DNA of 64,000 nt from Antarctobacter sediminis (GCF_019218285.1 NZ_JAHUZG010000003.1:1-64000); one strand, 5' to 3'; shown: positions 52,818-62,235, counted from the stretch's first letter. Program-made: numbers and translations. The notes: generated by a model not told the origin, from the sequence alone.

Positions 52818-54854
52818 ATGACCACCGACAGCCCCGTTACCGTCACCCGTGAGGGCGACCTGGCCTGGGTGACTATCGACAACCCGCCCGTGAACGCGAC
52901 CAGCACGGCAGTGCGCGCCGGGCTGGCCCGGGCGGTGGACGAGGTGCGGGGCGCGCGCGTGGCGATCCTGACCTGCGCGGGCAAGACCTTTGTCGCAGGC
53001 GGGGATATGTCGGAATTCGACGCGCCGCCGGTCGAACCGCATCTGCCCGACGTGGTGCAGATGATCGAGGACAGCGAGGTGCCCTTTGTCGCGGTGATGC
53101 AGGGCAATGTTCTGGGCGGCGGGTTCGAGATCGCCATGGGCTGTGCCTGGCGCATTGCTGCCAAGGGCACGCGGTTCGGGCTGCCAGAGGTCAACGTGGG
53201 CCTGATCCCCGGCGCGGGCGGCACACAGCGCGCGCCGCGCCTGATCGGCATGGCGGCGGCCATCGACATGGCGGCCTCGGGGGCGATGCTGGATGCGGAG
53301 GCCTTGCAGGCGCTGGGCGGACTGGATGCCTTGGTTGATGGGGATCTTGAACAGGCCGCACGAGATTTCGCTGCCGATCTGCCGGAACGGCCCGCCAAGG
53401 TCTCGGCCCGCGTGGCCGAGCCGATGAGCGCCGAGGACCTGGACGCCAAGCGCAAGGCCGTGACCAAGCGCGCACGCGGGCAGGCCTCTCCGGGGCTGAA
53501 CATCGATGCGCTTCAGTGGTCTCTGCTGCCCTTTGCCGAGGGGCAGCCCAAGGAGCGCGCGCTGCATCTTGAACTGCGTCAGAGCGCCGAGAGCCGCGCC
53601 CTGCGTCACGCCTTTTTCGCCGAACGCGAGGTGGCGCGCCCCAAGGCGGCCGAAGGCGCGGAACCGCGCGTCCTGACCCGGATCGCCGTGGTTGGTGGCG
53701 GCCTGATGGGCGCCGGGATCGCGGTGGCGAGCCTTGGCGGCGGGTTGCAGGTGACCCTGATCGAACGCGATGCCGAAGCCGCTGCCGGGGCGGCAGAGCG
53801 CGTGGCGGGTCTGATCGACGGCGCGGTGAAACGCGGCAAGCTGACCGAGGCAAAAGCGGCAGAGCAGAAAGCCCGTTTCAATGCGACGGCAGACTATGCC
53901 GACGCCGCGGGCGTGGATCTGGCCGTCGAAGCGGTGTTCGAGGATCTGGAGGTCAAACGCGCGGTGTTCCGCCAACTGGCCGAGGTGGTGGGCGAGGAGG
54001 CAATCCTTGGCACCAATACGTCTTACATCGACCCGCGCGAGATCTTTGACGGCATCCCGAACCTGTCGCGTTGCCTTGGGTTGCACTTTTTTTCGCCCGC
54101 CCATGTGATGAAGCTGTTGGAGATCGTTCCGCTGCCCGAAACCTCGACCGAGGTGCTGGCGACTGGCTTTGCCTTCGGCAAGCGGCTTCGCAAGGTCTCG
54201 GTTCTTGCGGGGATCTGCGACGGCTTTATCGGCAACCGGATGCTGGCCGAATACCGGCGGGCGGCGGAATACCTGCTGGCCGACGGCGCGCTGCCGCAGG
54301 ATGTGGACGCCGCCGCGCGGGCGATCGGTTTTCCGATGGGGCCGTTCGAATTGCAGGACCTGACCGGGTTGCAGATCGCCTGGGCCAACCGCAAGCGGCA
54401 GGCCGCCACGCGCGATCCGGTGCAACGTTACGTGACCATCTCGGACCAACTGTGCGAGATGGACCGGCTGGGCCAGCGCAGCGGCAAAGGCTGGTATGAC
54501 TATGTGGAAGGGGACCGCAGGCCGCAGCCGTCCGAGGCCGTCGAAAAGGTCATCCTGGACTACGCGCAGGCGCAGGGGATCACGCGGCGCAGCTTTGACC
54601 GCGACGAGATCGTGGCGCGCATTCTGGCCGTTCTGGCCAACGAAGGCGCCCGCATTGTCGAGGAAGGCATCGCCGAAAGCGATGCCGCCGTGGATATGGT
54701 TCAAATCCATGGATACGCCTTCCCGCGCTGGCGCGGCGGTCCGATGCAGGCCGCGGGCGAGCTCGGTTGGGATCAGATAGCCGCAACCATGACCCGGCTG
54801 ACCGAGGAAAGCCCCGGCAGCTGGGTTCTGAGCAACCGCATCACCAAGCGATGA
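52818..54854 (+). CDS. Bifunctional enoyl-CoA hydratase / 3-hydroxyacyl-CoA dehydrogenase (FadB/FadJ-like)
   Basis: The 678-residue protein has a crotonase domain (GNVLGGGFEIAMGC and the catalytic Glu in GLPEVNVGLIPGAGG). A Rossmann domain follows (AVVGGGLMGAGIAVA, then FDGIPNLSRCLGLHFFSPAH with the catalytic His), then two 3HCDH C-terminal domains. It would carry out two successive beta-oxidation steps. The start at 52818 lies 8 bases after GGAG; the TTG at 52812 is too close. It follows the oxidoreductase by 71 bases and may be cotranscribed with it. Confidence 0.9.
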   Translation: MTTDSPVTVTREGDLAWVTIDNPPVNATSTAVRAGLARAVDEVRGARVAILTCAGKTFVAGGDMSEFDAPPVEPHLPDVVQMIEDSEVPFVAVMQGNVLGGGFEIAMGCAWRIAAKGTRFGLPEVNVGLIPGAGGTQRAPRLIGMAAAIDMAASGAMLDAEALQALGGLDALVDGDLEQAARDFAADLPERPAKVSARVAEPMSAEDLDAKRKAVTKRARGQASPGLNIDALQWSLLPFAEGQPKERALHLELRQSAESRALRHAFFAEREVARPKAAEGAEPRVLTRIAVVGGGLMGAGIAVASLGGGLQVTLIERDAEAAAGAAERVAGLIDGAVKRGKLTEAKAAEQKARFNATADYADAAGVDLAVEAVFEDLEVKRAVFRQLAEVVGEEAILGTNTSYIDPREIFDGIPNLSRCLGLHFFSPAHVMKLLEIVPLPETSTEVLATGFAFGKRLRKVSVLAGICDGFIGNRMLAEYRRAAEYLLADGALPQDVDAAARAIGFPMGPFELQDLTGLQIAWANRKRQAATRDPVQRYVTISDQLCEMDRLGQRSGKGWYDYVEGDRRPQPSEAVEKVILDYAQAQGITRRSFDRDEIVARILAVLANEGARIVEEGIAESDAAVDMVQIHGYAFPRWRGGPMQAAGELGWDQIAATMTRLTEESPGSWVLSNRITKR

Positions 54855-54872
54855 GGCGGACCCGCGCGGGCG

Positions 54873-55628
54873 TCATCCTGTCTTGTGCAGGTGATGCCCG
54901 TGCAGGATCGAAACATCCTCGCCGCGCACCGTGCCCTTGTCAGCTTCCCAATGCAGGTCGCGCGTGGTCAGCGTGTGATGCGAACTGAGCGCAAGAGGAG
55001 CCTTGGGCAGTTTGGGTGTCTCATTCGCATCGCGCATTGCGCCCGCTTCGATGAATCGAGTCAGCAGGCTGATGTAGTCCGACAGTTCGTCCCGTTTGGC
55101 CCGCATGGTTTTGACCCGTGCGGCCAGCACTTTGGCATCTTTTTCGGACAGACCGTGTTCGAGGATGTGATCAAACGCCTCCAGCGCGGGGTAAAGCAGA
55201 TCCTGAAGAACCGGAAGCGCCACTGATTCCATGTCGATGGGCCGGTCGGATTTGCCGCGCAGGTCCTGATGCAGGACAAGACCCGGATCGCCGTTTGCGC
55301 GCACGAAGCGGATGCTGGCCGTGCCCGATCCGTCCGGGGCGACACGGGTCAAGACCCGCAGTCCGCTCAGCTGAAGACCGGGCAGTTCCAGCGCGAAATC
55401 CGTATCGCTGAAGACGGCTGTGTCAGTTGCAGAACCAAGATATTCCTGCAGGGCGGTTGCAACCTGAGGGGCAAAGACTTCATGTACGGGTTGTGGTGTG
55501 TCGAGCAGGATTCGCTGACCGTGCCGCGGAAAACGCAGGCGCGCGTTCACAACCTGCCAAGCCGAGTCGGAGGTGTTCTTGTTCAGCCAAATTTCAATCG
55601 TACCAGGGATTACCGCTGCGGTCGTCAC
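54873..55628 (-). CDS. Hypothetical protein
   Basis: The 251-residue protein is soluble, with no recognised domain. The first 120 residues look like beta strands (IEIWLNKNTSDSAWQVV, LELPGLQLSGLRVLTRV), and 140-200 look helical (LLYPALEAFDHILEHGLSEKDAKVLAARVKT-type heptads). The C-terminal part has a His-rich end (LHGHHLHKTG). It is convergent with the FadB-like gene and divergent from the CheB-CheR gene, so it may be its own transcription unit. Confidence 0.65.
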   Translation of the reverse strand: MTTAAVIPGTIEIWLNKNTSDSAWQVVNARLRFPRHGQRILLDTPQPVHEVFAPQVATALQEYLGSATDTAVFSDTDFALELPGLQLSGLRVLTRVAPDGSGTASIRFVRANGDPGLVLHQDLRGKSDRPIDMESVALPVLQDLLYPALEAFDHILEHGLSEKDAKVLAARVKTMRAKRDELSDYISLLTRFIEAGAMRDANETPKLPKAPLALSSHHTLTTRDLHWEADKGTVRGEDVSILHGHHLHKTG

Positions 55629-55785
55629 GTCAGGCTCCTATCAGTGTTCCTCGACCCGTCCGGGGTAAAAGGTGAAACTCGTTCATATCTTTTAAAGGTT
55701 TATTTGAGCAAAGTCGTTAAATGAAGGTAAACGCCGGAGGTCAACAAACCGTTAACGGCAGTGTTCAGCCTGGTTCGGAAATCAC

Positions 55786-58272
55786 ATGAACGATACGAGT
55801 AACGTCAAGACAGTTGTCGGGATCGCAGCCTCGGCCGGGGGGCTAGAGGCGATGTCCCTGCTGGCGCAACATCTGCCGGTTGATGCAGGCTGTGCCTATA
55901 TCCTCGCCCAGCATATGTCACCGCATCACGCCAGCGTTTTGCCGACCCTTTTGGCCCGGGAAATCCGGCTTGTGGTCAAGGCTGTGGACCAGTCGATGCC
56001 GTTGGAGCCGAACACGATCTACGTACCGGTGCCCAAGTCCGATCTAGTGGTTGAAAACGGTGCCGTTCACCTGCGTGAACCCTCGGGACATGTGGCAGAG
56101 CCGAAACCCTCGGCTGATCGTCTGTTTTCCTCGATTGCCGAATGTTTCGGTGAAAACAGCGTGGGCATCGTCCTGTCCGGTACGGGCAGCGACGGCAGCT
56201 ATGGCGTTCAGGCGATTCGCGAGGCGGGTGGCATCACGATCGCGCAGGATTCCGCCTCGTCCAAATATGACACGATGCCCACCTCGGCGATCGAAACGGG
56301 CTGCATCGACCTTGTCCTGTCGCCACGACAGATCGGCGAACAGATCGGTGCGATCCTTAGTCGCCCGCGCGATTTCTCGGCGATTCAGGCCATGCAGGAT
56401 CAGCCCAGCGAGTATGACGACCTGTACCACATGCTTCAGGCGCGGACGCGGGTGAACTTTCGCCACTACAAGGAAAAGACCGTGGGTCGGCGAATCCAGC
56501 GCCGGATGATCGCGCGCGGCTTTGAGGATTACGCAAAATACGTGCGCTTCTGCCGTGAAAAGCCCGAGGAACTGGATGCTCTGTATCGCGATCTGCTGAT
56601 TTCGGTCACGCGGTTCTTCCGCGATCAGGATCAGTTCGATGCGCTGGCCGTCGCGCTGAAAGATCATGTGGAACAGAATGATCACCGGCCCATCCGCGTC
56701 TGGGTGCCGGGCTGCGCTACGGGCGAAGAGGCCTATTCCATTGCTTTCATGCTGTGTGACCTGCTGGGCTTTCCCAAGCGGGACGGAGCGCGCAACATCC
56801 AGATCTTTGCCACCGACCTTGATTCAGCGGCGCTGGGCCGGGGACGCGCCGGGGCCTATCCGGCCAGCGCGGCGGCGGGCATCCCGCCCAAGATGCTGGA
56901 AACCTATTTCTCGGTTCATGAGGACGTTCTGCGTGTCAAACAAGAGGTGCGCAACCTTGTCCTGTTCTCGCAACACAACGTGTTTCAGGACCCGCCGTTC
57001 AGCGATATCGACATCGTCAGCTTTCGTAACACGCTGATCTATTTCGATACGGCGCTCCAGGAAAAGGTGATGTCGCGGCTTCTCTACGCAATGCGCCCGG
57101 GCGGGTTGTTGTTCATAGGGACATCGGAGAACATCGGTGCGTTGGAGCCCTACTTCGAACGTATCGGTGACCGTGCGCGGCTGTTCCGCAAGCGGACCAG
57201 TGCCTCTTTCGATCACAAGGCGCTTGTGCGTTTCGGTGTGCCGGCCAAGCTGGAATCCGCTGCGCGCCAGCCGTCCAAGAAATCCTCCTCCAAGGCGATC
57301 GAGGACAGCGAAGTGTTCGGAACACTTGCCGCAGCGGTTGCGCCGGTCGGGTTCCTTGCCAATGACAAGAAGGACCTCGTGCGGATTTTTGGGGATATCA
57401 GCGCCTTTACCGCCGTCACCGACGACGTGCGCGGGCGGCTGACCACCAATATGCTCAAGCCGCAGATGGCGGCCGAAGCCGCGAGCCTGATTCCGCTGTG
57501 CCTGAAGCATGGCAAGCCCCGGAACGGTCTGTGGCGTGAGATGCTGGGCCATGGGTTCAACCGTGTGCGGCTGCGTGGCTATCCTATCGACAGGGATTCT
57601 GCCGGGGACAACGGGCGGCTTGTGCTGGTCTCGATCGAAACGGAACTGGTTGAGGATACGGTGCTGCCCAAGTCTTCGGATCGCGAGACTTCGGACTATC
57701 TTGCCTATGTCGAAAGCGAACTGGCCGACGCGCGCGAGGCGTTGCAGATCACGCTGGAGGAATTGCAGACCTCAAACGAGGAACTGCAATCGACCAATGA
57801 AGAACTGCAATCGACGAACGAGGAGCTGCAATCGACCAACGAAGAGTTGGAAACCTCGAACGAGGAATTGCAGTCGACCAACGAAGAGCTGATCACCGTC
57901 AACGAAGAGCTGCTGATCAACTCGGATGAGCTGAATCGCCTTGTGGCCGAGCAGACAGCCACGCAAGAGGTTCTTCCGCTGCCGCTTTTGGTGGTGGACA
58001 CCAAGTTGAACATCAAAAGCGCGTCGCGCAATGCGGTTCAGCTGTTCGGTCTGTCAGAACGCGGTGCGCACATGGGGCACATCAGCCAAGTGGGCCTGCC
58101 GTCCGAGAATTTTCCCAAACTGGCGGACGTGTGCAGCGATGTGCTGACGCGGCAAAAGACCCGGACCGAGACATTCGAATTTGCCGGTCACATGCAGGAA
58201 ATGCGCGTGGTGCCCTATTTTCTGAAAGGGACGGAACTGGTTGGGCTGACGATCACCTTCCAGCGGGCCTGA
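55786..58272 (+). CDS. CheB-CheR fusion protein with coiled coil and PAS domain
   Basis: The 828-residue protein has, in order, a CheB methylesterase domain (about 8-190), a CheR methyltransferase domain (about 210-480), a linker, a long coiled coil (about 645-720) and a PAS domain (about 725-828). The esterase triad is in GIAASAGGLEA, LAQHMSPHHAS and SGTGSDGSYGVQ; SAM binding is in VWVPGCATGEEAYSIAFML, with NTLIYFD-type residues. Many homologues continue into a histidine kinase; this one stops after the PAS domain, so signalling must pass to another protein. No chemoreceptor gene is near. Confidence 0.92.
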   Translation: MNDTSNVKTVVGIAASAGGLEAMSLLAQHLPVDAGCAYILAQHMSPHHASVLPTLLAREIRLVVKAVDQSMPLEPNTIYVPVPKSDLVVENGAVHLREPSGHVAEPKPSADRLFSSIAECFGENSVGIVLSGTGSDGSYGVQAIREAGGITIAQDSASSKYDTMPTSAIETGCIDLVLSPRQIGEQIGAILSRPRDFSAIQAMQDQPSEYDDLYHMLQARTRVNFRHYKEKTVGRRIQRRMIARGFEDYAKYVRFCREKPEELDALYRDLLISVTRFFRDQDQFDALAVALKDHVEQNDHRPIRVWVPGCATGEEAYSIAFMLCDLLGFPKRDGARNIQIFATDLDSAALGRGRAGAYPASAAAGIPPKMLETYFSVHEDVLRVKQEVRNLVLFSQHNVFQDPPFSDIDIVSFRNTLIYFDTALQEKVMSRLLYAMRPGGLLFIGTSENIGALEPYFERIGDRARLFRKRTSASFDHKALVRFGVPAKLESAARQPSKKSSSKAIEDSEVFGTLAAAVAPVGFLANDKKDLVRIFGDISAFTAVTDDVRGRLTTNMLKPQMAAEAASLIPLCLKHGKPRNGLWREMLGHGFNRVRLRGYPIDRDSAGDNGRLVLVSIETELVEDTVLPKSSDRETSDYLAYVESELADAREALQITLEELQTSNEELQSTNEELQSTNEELQSTNEELETSNEELQSTNEELITVNEELLINSDELNRLVAEQTATQEVLPLPLLVVDTKLNIKSASRNAVQLFGLSERGAHMGHISQVGLPSENFPKLADVCSDVLTRQKTRTETFEFAGHMQEMRVVPYFLKGTELVGLTITFQRA
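57762..57923 (+). repeat. In-gene 21-base tandem repeats encoding a coiled coil
   Basis: About seven units of a 21-base repeat encode a heptad of the form LQSTNEE (variants LQTSNEE, LETSNEE, LITVNEE). Third-base differences between units show these are older than simple slippage. The repeat is common to this protein family and forms a parallel coiled coil between the CheR and PAS domains. Confidence 0.85.
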
Positions 58273-58281
58273 GCACCGTCG

Positions 58282-58713
58282 TCAACGCTGGTCGGAGGAT
58301 GTTTCGGCCAGCAGGCGTTCCACTGCCTCCAGCAGCCGCGCGGGCGGAAAGGGCTTGCCCAGTACCTCGTTCGCGCCAAAGCTTTGCGCTGTTTGCAGCA
58401 GGTCTTTGTTCCATGGATTGTTGACCGCGCCCGACATGGCGATGGCCGGAATATCGGCAGGCGTTGCAAAGGGCCGGGTGGGCAGTTGTTGCCGCAAGCG
58501 GGTCAGGAACAGCAATCCGCCTTCGGGCACGAGCTGACCTTGGATCTTGATCAGGATATCGACGATAACAAGGTCGATCTTGCGGTGCTTGACCAGTTCC
58601 AGCGCCTCTGCGCCGGTCTGGGCCAGCGTAACCTCATGTCCGGCCGTGACAAGGGTTTGCCCGACGAGGTCGGCAAACAAGGTGTCGTCTTCCATGATCA
58701 CGATCGAGGCCAT
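58282..58713 (-). CDS. Single-domain response regulator
   Basis: The 143-residue receiver has acidic residues in VIMEDDTLF, the phospho-acceptor Asp in LVIVDILIKIQG, Ser in AIAMSGAV and Lys in VLGKPFPP. A short insertion after the Asp strand makes it slightly longer than CheY. There is no output domain. It converges with the CheB-CheR gene, 9 bases apart, so it may be a partner in the same signalling pathway. Confidence 0.85.
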   Translation of the reverse strand: MASIVIMEDDTLFADLVGQTLVTAGHEVTLAQTGAEALELVKHRKIDLVIVDILIKIQGQLVPEGGLLFLTRLRQQLPTRPFATPADIPAIAMSGAVNNPWNKDLLQTAQSFGANEVLGKPFPPARLLEAVERLLAETSSDQR

Positions 58714-58889
58714 GTGCGCGCCTTTTTGTCCTGCGTTGCAAAAGTCGTAACACTACAGGTTGTAGCGAAAAATCTGAATCTTCGATGTTCTTTAAAAAAT
58801 CATGCGATTGTCGCGCTTTGCAGGATTGACGGTCGGGGTTCTGGTTTCGGCAAGCCACCGCCGCAAGCAAAATTCGTGCCGGGCGGGGC

Positions 58890-58927
58890 TTGCATCCGCG
58901 GAGCGATCCTGTAATTGACTAAAACAG
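58890..58927 (+). promoter_or_regulatory. Candidate promoter and operator of the iron-binding protein gene
   Basis: TTGCAT (58890-58895), 16 bases, TAATTG (58912-58917). CTGT (58909-58912) and ACAG (58924-58927) are inverted around ATTGACTAAA, and ACT-N5-AGT lies inside the start-site region. An iron-responsive repressor (IscR/RirA/Fur class) is expected for this gene, but the motif match is only suggestive. Confidence 0.4.
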
Positions 58928-58955
58928 TAAGGATTGAGTCCAATCGGAGAGAAGC

Positions 58956-59981
58956 ATGACCTTCACAACCCGTCTTGGCACCGTTGCGCTGCTTGCGTCG
59001 ACCGTGCTGGCCCCGGCCGCTGCCATCGCCGAAGGCGAGGTGAACATCTATTCCTCGCGGCACTACGACACCGACGAGCGTCTGTATTCGGACTTTGAAG
59101 ATGCCACCGGCATCACCATCAACCGGATCGAGGGCAATGCCGACGAGCTGATCGCCCGGATGCAGGCCGAAGGCCGCAATTCGCCCGCGGACATCCTGCT
59201 GACGGTCGACACGTCGCGTCTTGAACGTGCCAAGGATGCTGGTGTTCTTCAGCCGATCGAAAGCGCCGTTCTTGAGGCGCGTGTTCCGGCCTATCTTCAG
59301 GATGCCGAAAACGAATGGTTCGGCTTTTCCCAGCGCGCGCGGATCATCTTTTACGACAAGCAGGACGTGACAGAGCCGCCGCTGACCTATGAGGACCTTG
59401 CCGATCCCAAATTCGCGGGCAAGGTGTGCATCCGGTCGGGCACCAACGCATATATGCAGACTTTGCTGGCCGCGATGGTTGAACACATGGGCGAAGATGC
59501 CGCTCGTGACTGGGCCTCGGGTGTGGTGGCCAACTTTGCCCGCGATCCGCAGGGCGGTGACACCGACCAGCTGCGCGGCATCGTGTCGGGTGAATGCGAC
59601 ATCGTCCTGTCCAACACCTATTACTTCGCGCGCGTCTTCCGCATGGATGTCAGCGGCGTGACCGAAGGTGTCGAGAACATCGGCTGGATCTTCCCGAACC
59701 AGGACGGCACCGGTGCGCATATGAACCTGTCGGGCGGCGGCGTGGCCGCACATGCGCCGAACAAGGACAACGCCATCAAGTTCCTTGAATACCTCGCCAG
59801 CGATCAGGCGCAGAAGTATTTCTCGGCGGGCAACGATGAATACCCGGCGGTTCCCGGCGTGGGCCTCAGCCCGACCGTGGCGGAACTGGGCTTTTTCAAA
59901 CCCGATGACGTAGATCTGTCGGCGGTCGCCAAGAACATCCCGACGGCGCAAAAGATCTTTAACGAGGTTGGCTGGAAATAA
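58956..59981 (+). CDS. fbpA: Iron(III) ABC transporter substrate-binding protein
   Basis: The 341-residue periplasmic protein has a signal peptide (VALLASTVLAPAAAIAEG) and the FbpA/FutA fold: NIYSSRHYDTDERLYSDFE at the mature start and the iron-binding Tyr pair in LSNTYYFARVF. PADILLTVDTSRLERAKDAG is typical. It binds free ferric ion and delivers it to an inner-membrane permease, for which a candidate is encoded at 62236, in opposite orientation. A strong terminator follows, so it is transcribed alone. Confidence 0.92.
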   Translation: MTFTTRLGTVALLASTVLAPAAAIAEGEVNIYSSRHYDTDERLYSDFEDATGITINRIEGNADELIARMQAEGRNSPADILLTVDTSRLERAKDAGVLQPIESAVLEARVPAYLQDAENEWFGFSQRARIIFYDKQDVTEPPLTYEDLADPKFAGKVCIRSGTNAYMQTLLAAMVEHMGEDAARDWASGVVANFARDPQGGDTDQLRGIVSGECDIVLSNTYYFARVFRMDVSGVTEGVENIGWIFPNQDGTGAHMNLSGGGVAAHAPNKDNAIKFLEYLASDQAQKYFSAGNDEYPAVPGVGLSPTVAELGFFKPDDVDLSAVAKNIPTAQKIFNEVGWK

Positions 59982-60001
59982 ACCGGCACTCATACAGGCG
60001 G

Positions 60002-60028
60002 AAAAGGCGGGGGAGACCCCGCCTTTTT
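60002..60028 (+). terminator. Intrinsic terminator after fbpA
   Basis: AAAAGGCGGGG pairs with CCCCGCCTTTT around GAGA, with five T residues continuing from the 3' arm. It also lies just beyond the 3' end of the convergent cupin gene. Confidence 0.88.
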
Positions 60029-60046
60029 CTTGCGACCTTGGCCAGG

Positions 60047-60526
60047 TCACTGGGCGGCCAGCGGCGGCCCGGTAAAGATCTGCCCGAATTCGGCCGAGAT
60101 GCGGTTCAGCTCGTCCATGTCATCGGGCAGCTTGAGATGTTTGGTGGCCTCGAAGAAGCCCTCGAACCCGCCAGGTGTCACGATCACAAGGATCTTGCCC
60201 CCGGAGTCGCCGGTCAGGTGAAAGGTGTGATCCACCCCCTTTTGCACAAAGACGGCTTCGCCCTGCGATACGTGGATCACCTCGCCATCGGCAAGGAAAT
60301 CGGCACCGCCCTCCAGCACGTAAAAGGCCTCTCCGGCATCGTCGTGAACGTGTCGCGGCGGTCCGCCGGGGCCGGGAAAGCGCGACGTGAACATCCCAAG
60401 GGACCCGCCGGTTGCGTCCTTGTCCAGAAGCACGTGAATGGTCGATCCGTTCCATTCGATCGGGTCATGTGCCAAGGCGGGCAGGGCGAGCGCAACAAGC
60501 GTCAGTGCAAGAAAACTGCGGGTCAT
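60047..60526 (-). CDS. Secreted single-domain cupin protein
   Basis: The 159-residue protein has a signal peptide (FLALTLVALALPALAHD) and one cupin barrel: metal-binding motif 1 in PPRHVHDDAGEAFYVLEGG and motif 2 around GVDHTFHLTGDSG. Such proteins may be dioxygenases, isomerases or sensors. The start at 60526 lies 6 bases after GGAGG; the upstream ATG at 60538 immediately follows that site and is unlikely. It is divergent from the CadC-like gene. Confidence 0.82.
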   Translation of the reverse strand: MTRSFLALTLVALALPALAHDPIEWNGSTIHVLLDKDATGGSLGMFTSRFPGPGGPPRHVHDDAGEAFYVLEGGADFLADGEVIHVSQGEAVFVQKGVDHTFHLTGDSGGKILVIVTPGGFEGFFEATKHLKLPDDMDELNRISAEFGQIFTGPPLAAQ

Positions 60527-60632
60527 TCCATCCTCCAATCAATGCGGGGCGCGGCAAGAATTTGGTCGGGCGCGCCAAGTGTCGTATGATCCCAGCAAGC
60601 GGGCTGACCGCGGATTTTCCGAACGAAAACCG

Positions 60633-62231
60633 GTGAAAATTTACGAAATCAAGAAAACGGGCCATGTTCTGGACGGATCGAACGGTGCCCTGACAGACGA
60701 ATCCGGCAAGCTGGTGGAGCTGCGTCCGCAGACCCGCGAGGTGCTAAGGCTGCTTGCGGCTTCGCCCAACCGGACAGTGACAAAGGCAGAGTTCACCGCT
60801 GCCGTCTGGGAGGGGCGCACCGTCGGGGACGACAGCCTTGTGCAATGCATCGCCGAGATCCGCAGCGTGCTGGAGGATGGCGGGCGCAGGATCATCCAGA
60901 CGGTGCCACGCAAGGGGTATCGTTTTGTCCCGCCCGAGGCACCGCGACAGGGTCTGTGGACCCCGTTCCGCAAACGCGCGGCGGTGGTGGCGGGGGGTGT
61001 CCTGACCTGCCTTGTCGCGCTGGCCCTTGTCCTCTGGCCCGGCCGCGACGCACATACACGCGCGCCGGTGGTCGCGGTCTTGCCGCTGGAAGACCTGAGC
61101 CCGCCCCCACAGCAAGGATACCTGAGCGACGCGCTGGCCGAGGGCATCATAACCGAGTTGGCCCGCTTTCCGCAGTTCTTGGTCATCGCCCGAAACTCCA
61201 GCTTTCAGTTTCGCGATAAGCCCACGGATGTGCGTCGGATCGGGCGGGCGCTGGGCGCGGGTTATGTCGTCGAAGGCAGCCAGCAGTTCGACGGTACCCG
61301 GCTGCGCGTGACGGTGCAGTTGGTGGAAACGGCCAGCGGCGCGCATGTTTTTGCCGACAGCTATGAGCGCGACCTGCATGATCTCTTTGCCGTGCAGAAC
61401 GAGATTGTCCGGCAGGTGGCGTCGGTCGTCGGGCAATCCTTGTTGACGGATTTGCCGATCCGGACCGCGGAGAGAGGCGTTGATTCCCGGCTGCGTGGCT
61501 TGCAGGCCCGCAAGCTGATGAGCCAGCTCAGCCATGAGAACTGGGTCAAGGCGCTGGCGTTAGAGCGGACTTCGATCCGCGAAGAGCCGGACTCGGCCTG
61601 GGGGTATATTGGAACCTCGCTGATGCTGGGGGTTGCGGCGCAAACCGGTTGGATCAAGCCACGCGACGAGGTGCTGGCCGAAGCCGTGGACCTGGCCGAA
61701 ACCGCCATGCGCCTGGCGCCGGAAAATTACATGTCGCAATTCACCATGGGCCGGGTTTTGTCGCGCACGGGCCAACTGCAAGAGGCAGTGCTGCATTTCG
61801 AACGTGCGGCGGAATTGAACCCGTCGGATTCGCTGGTGTTGATCGGCATGTCGCGGCCTTTGCTGCATCTGGGCCAGACGGATCGTGCCATCGAGGTGCT
61901 GTTTCAGGCCAAGGCGGTGGATCCGCTGCACGGGGACTGGCTGCGCTGGCAGCTTGGCTGGGCGTATTGGCAAAAGGGGGATTGCGAAGAAGCGCTGACG
62001 TGGATGCAAAGCATGAGCTCACCGCCGGTGCCCTCGGCCAAGACGCTGGCGACGATCCATGTCTGTCTGGGGCAGATCCCGGAGGCCCGCACGGCCTTGC
62101 AACGGTTTCTGGACAAGGAACCGGGCTATGGTCTGAGGGAAGAACGGGCATGGGTGCCGACGGCCTGGCAGCCCGAGGGTATCCGAGAGCGGTATCTGGA
62201 CCAGTTGCGACAGGCCGGGATGCCGGACTAG
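60633..62231 (+). CDS. CadC-like membrane regulator with TolB-like and TPR-like regions
   Basis: The 532-residue protein has an OmpR/PhoB-type winged helix at about 5-105 (ELRPQTREVLRLLAASPNRT, then IIQTVPRKGYRFV), one transmembrane helix near 118-138, and a periplasmic part. This contains a TolB/adenylate-cyclase-associated domain (VVAVLPLEDLSPPPQQGYLS) and helical TPR-like repeats to the end. It is thus a one-component membrane-bound DNA-binding sensor. The start is GTG at 60633, which gives the full winged helix; no good Shine-Dalgarno is seen. Confidence 0.85.
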   Translation: MKIYEIKKTGHVLDGSNGALTDESGKLVELRPQTREVLRLLAASPNRTVTKAEFTAAVWEGRTVGDDSLVQCIAEIRSVLEDGGRRIIQTVPRKGYRFVPPEAPRQGLWTPFRKRAAVVAGGVLTCLVALALVLWPGRDAHTRAPVVAVLPLEDLSPPPQQGYLSDALAEGIITELARFPQFLVIARNSSFQFRDKPTDVRRIGRALGAGYVVEGSQQFDGTRLRVTVQLVETASGAHVFADSYERDLHDLFAVQNEIVRQVASVVGQSLLTDLPIRTAERGVDSRLRGLQARKLMSQLSHENWVKALALERTSIREEPDSAWGYIGTSLMLGVAAQTGWIKPRDEVLAEAVDLAETAMRLAPENYMSQFTMGRVLSRTGQLQEAVLHFERAAELNPSDSLVLIGMSRPLLHLGQTDRAIEVLFQAKAVDPLHGDWLRWQLGWAYWQKGDCEEALTWMQSMSSPPVPSAKTLATIHVCLGQIPEARTALQRFLDKEPGYGLREERAWVPTAWQPEGIRERYLDQLRQAGMPD

Positions 62232-62235
62232 GCCT

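Noticed and set aside
52764-54710. A 648-codon minus-strand frame over the FadB-like gene
   Set aside because: Shadow of the sense gene, with no motifs.
57762-57923. Minisatellite or mobile repeat
   Set aside because: The 21-base periodicity encodes a heptad coiled coil that is normal for CheB-CheR fusion proteins.
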